Source: Kangiella sp.
Lineage (GTDB): Bacteria > Pseudomonadota > Gammaproteobacteria > Enterobacterales > Kangiellaceae
Assembly: GCA_026195755.1 (NCBI GenBank)
Contig: JAPHRL010000165.1
Location: 1-15,504 of the forward strand
Reading direction: 5' to 3'
DNA: 15,504 nucleotides
Below, piece after piece: positions 14,876-15,504 of the stretch. The position numbers and the translations under genes were made by a program. Positions within the stretch are counted from its first letter, which is position 1; each line of letters starts with the position of its first letter. Under the pieces are notes generated by a model that made no database searches, was not told the origin of the DNA, and was given only the letters and a program-made list of their open reading frames with translations.

Positions 14876-15504
14876 TTAATAACGATAGTGTTCTGGCTTG
14901 TAAGGGCCTTCTACAGGTACGTTGATGTAATCAGCCTGATCCTGACGCAAGGTAGTTAAACGAGCACCAATACGTTCAAGGTGCAGGCGAGCTACTTTTT
15001 CATCAAGGTGTTTAGGCAGGATATAAACATCGTTGTCATATTTATCGCCGTTCTTCCATAACTCAATTTGAGCCAACACCTGGTTGGTGAAAGAGTTAGA
15101 CATAACGAAGCTTGGGTGGCCTGTAGCACAGCCAAGGTTCACTAAGCGACCTTTAGCTAATAAAGTGATGCGCTTACCATCAGGGAATCTGATTTGGTCA
15201 ACCTGCTCTTTAATGTTAATCCACTCGTATTTTTCCAGACTGGCTACGTCAATTTCATTGTCGAAGTGACCAATGTTACAAACGATCGCCTGGTCTTTCA
15301 TGCGCTCCATGTGCTCATGACGAATGATGTCATAGTTACCTGTCGCTGTTACAACAATGTCAGCTTGCTCAACAATGTTTGGATCTTCAAGATCGACCAC
15401 ACGATAACCTTCCATTGCTGCTTGTAACGCACAAATTGGATCTATTTCAGTAACCCAGACAGTGGCGCCTAAACCACGAAGCGATTGAGCAGAACCTTTA
15501 CCCA
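14876..15504 (-). CDS. ahcY: S-adenosylhomocysteine hydrolase, C-terminal half (5' end outside window)
   Basis: NAD-dependent enzyme that splits S-adenosylhomocysteine into adenosine and homocysteine, relieving product inhibition of SAM methyltransferases. About 209 codons are visible. The frame stays open to the right edge, where it reads GKGSAQSLRGLGA, the NAD-binding glycine-rich loop (GDVGKGSA in the family), then VWVTEIDPICALQAAMEGY. Further family signatures are VVTATGNYDII, CNIGHFDNEIDV, GRLVNLGCATGHPSFVMSNS and the C-terminal YKPEHYRY, which is the expected end of the protein. The internal ATG at 15415 is not the start, since it falls inside the Rossmann fold. The gene ends just before the shared terminator. 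Confidence 0.96.
   Translation of the reverse strand, partial: GKGSAQSLRGLGATVWVTEIDPICALQAAMEGYRVVDLEDPNIVEQADIVVTATGNYDIIRHEHMERMKDQAIVCNIGHFDNEIDVASLEKYEWINIKEQVDQIRFPDGKRITLLAKGRLVNLGCATGHPSFVMSNSFTNQVLAQIELWKNGDKYDNDVYILPKHLDEKVARLHLERIGARLTTLRQDQADYINVPVEGPYKPEHYRY

Noticed and set aside
14876..15415. ahcY starting at ATG 15415
   Set aside because: Upstream codons continue the conserved GKGSA and TEIDPICALQAA segments of the NAD-binding domain up to the window edge.

Overview
The window is ordinary, densely coding gammaproteobacterial chromosome of moderate, AT-leaning composition. It carries the downstream part of a type IV pilus Pil-Chp chemosensory cluster and a few housekeeping genes. 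The gene order and the proteins (PilJ especially) closely resemble Pseudomonas, but the base composition is well below that of Pseudomonas. I infer a marine-type gammaproteobacterium, possibly Kangiella-like. The genus is a guess; the class is solid.

Layout. Positions 3-11855 on the + strand form one tightly packed operon: pilH (5' end outside the window), pilI, pilJ, pilK, chpA, chpB and chpC, with gaps of 6-24 bases. It is followed convergently by a bioA-rsmE pair on the - strand (13982-11852). rsmE overlaps the chpC stop by 4 bases and carries a perfect hairpin that probably terminates the chp transcript. Next come a small AT-rich gene for a polytopic membrane protein (+, 14116-14760) with a suspicious in-frame stop just upstream, a bidirectional terminator (14825-14853), and the 3' part of ahcY (-, running off the right edge). 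The order pil-chp, rsmE/bioA, ahcY parallels the P. aeruginosa PA0408-PA0432 region as I remember it, without chpD and chpE.

How the genes work together. PilJ is the membrane receptor. PilI and ChpC are CheW-type adaptors. ChpA is a giant hybrid CheA kinase with a series of phosphotransfer modules, an ATPase, a CheW domain and its own receiver. PilH is one of the output receivers (PilG presumably lies just left of the window). PilK and ChpB are the methyltransferase and methylesterase for receptor adaptation. In characterised relatives the pathway controls twitching motility, surface sensing and cAMP. bioA serves biotin synthesis, rsmE modifies 16S rRNA, and ahcY recycles S-adenosylhomocysteine, the by-product of methyltransferases such as PilK and RsmE.

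I see no wholly new system. The points most worth a second look are: a 98-residue acidic tail on PilJ whose short motifs recur in the acidic linker of ChpA; three of eight ChpA phosphotransfer-like modules lacking the histidine; a receiver-less ChpB; a perfect palindrome encoded by a conserved rsmE motif; and the stop codon that splits the membrane-protein gene from a much better ribosome binding site.
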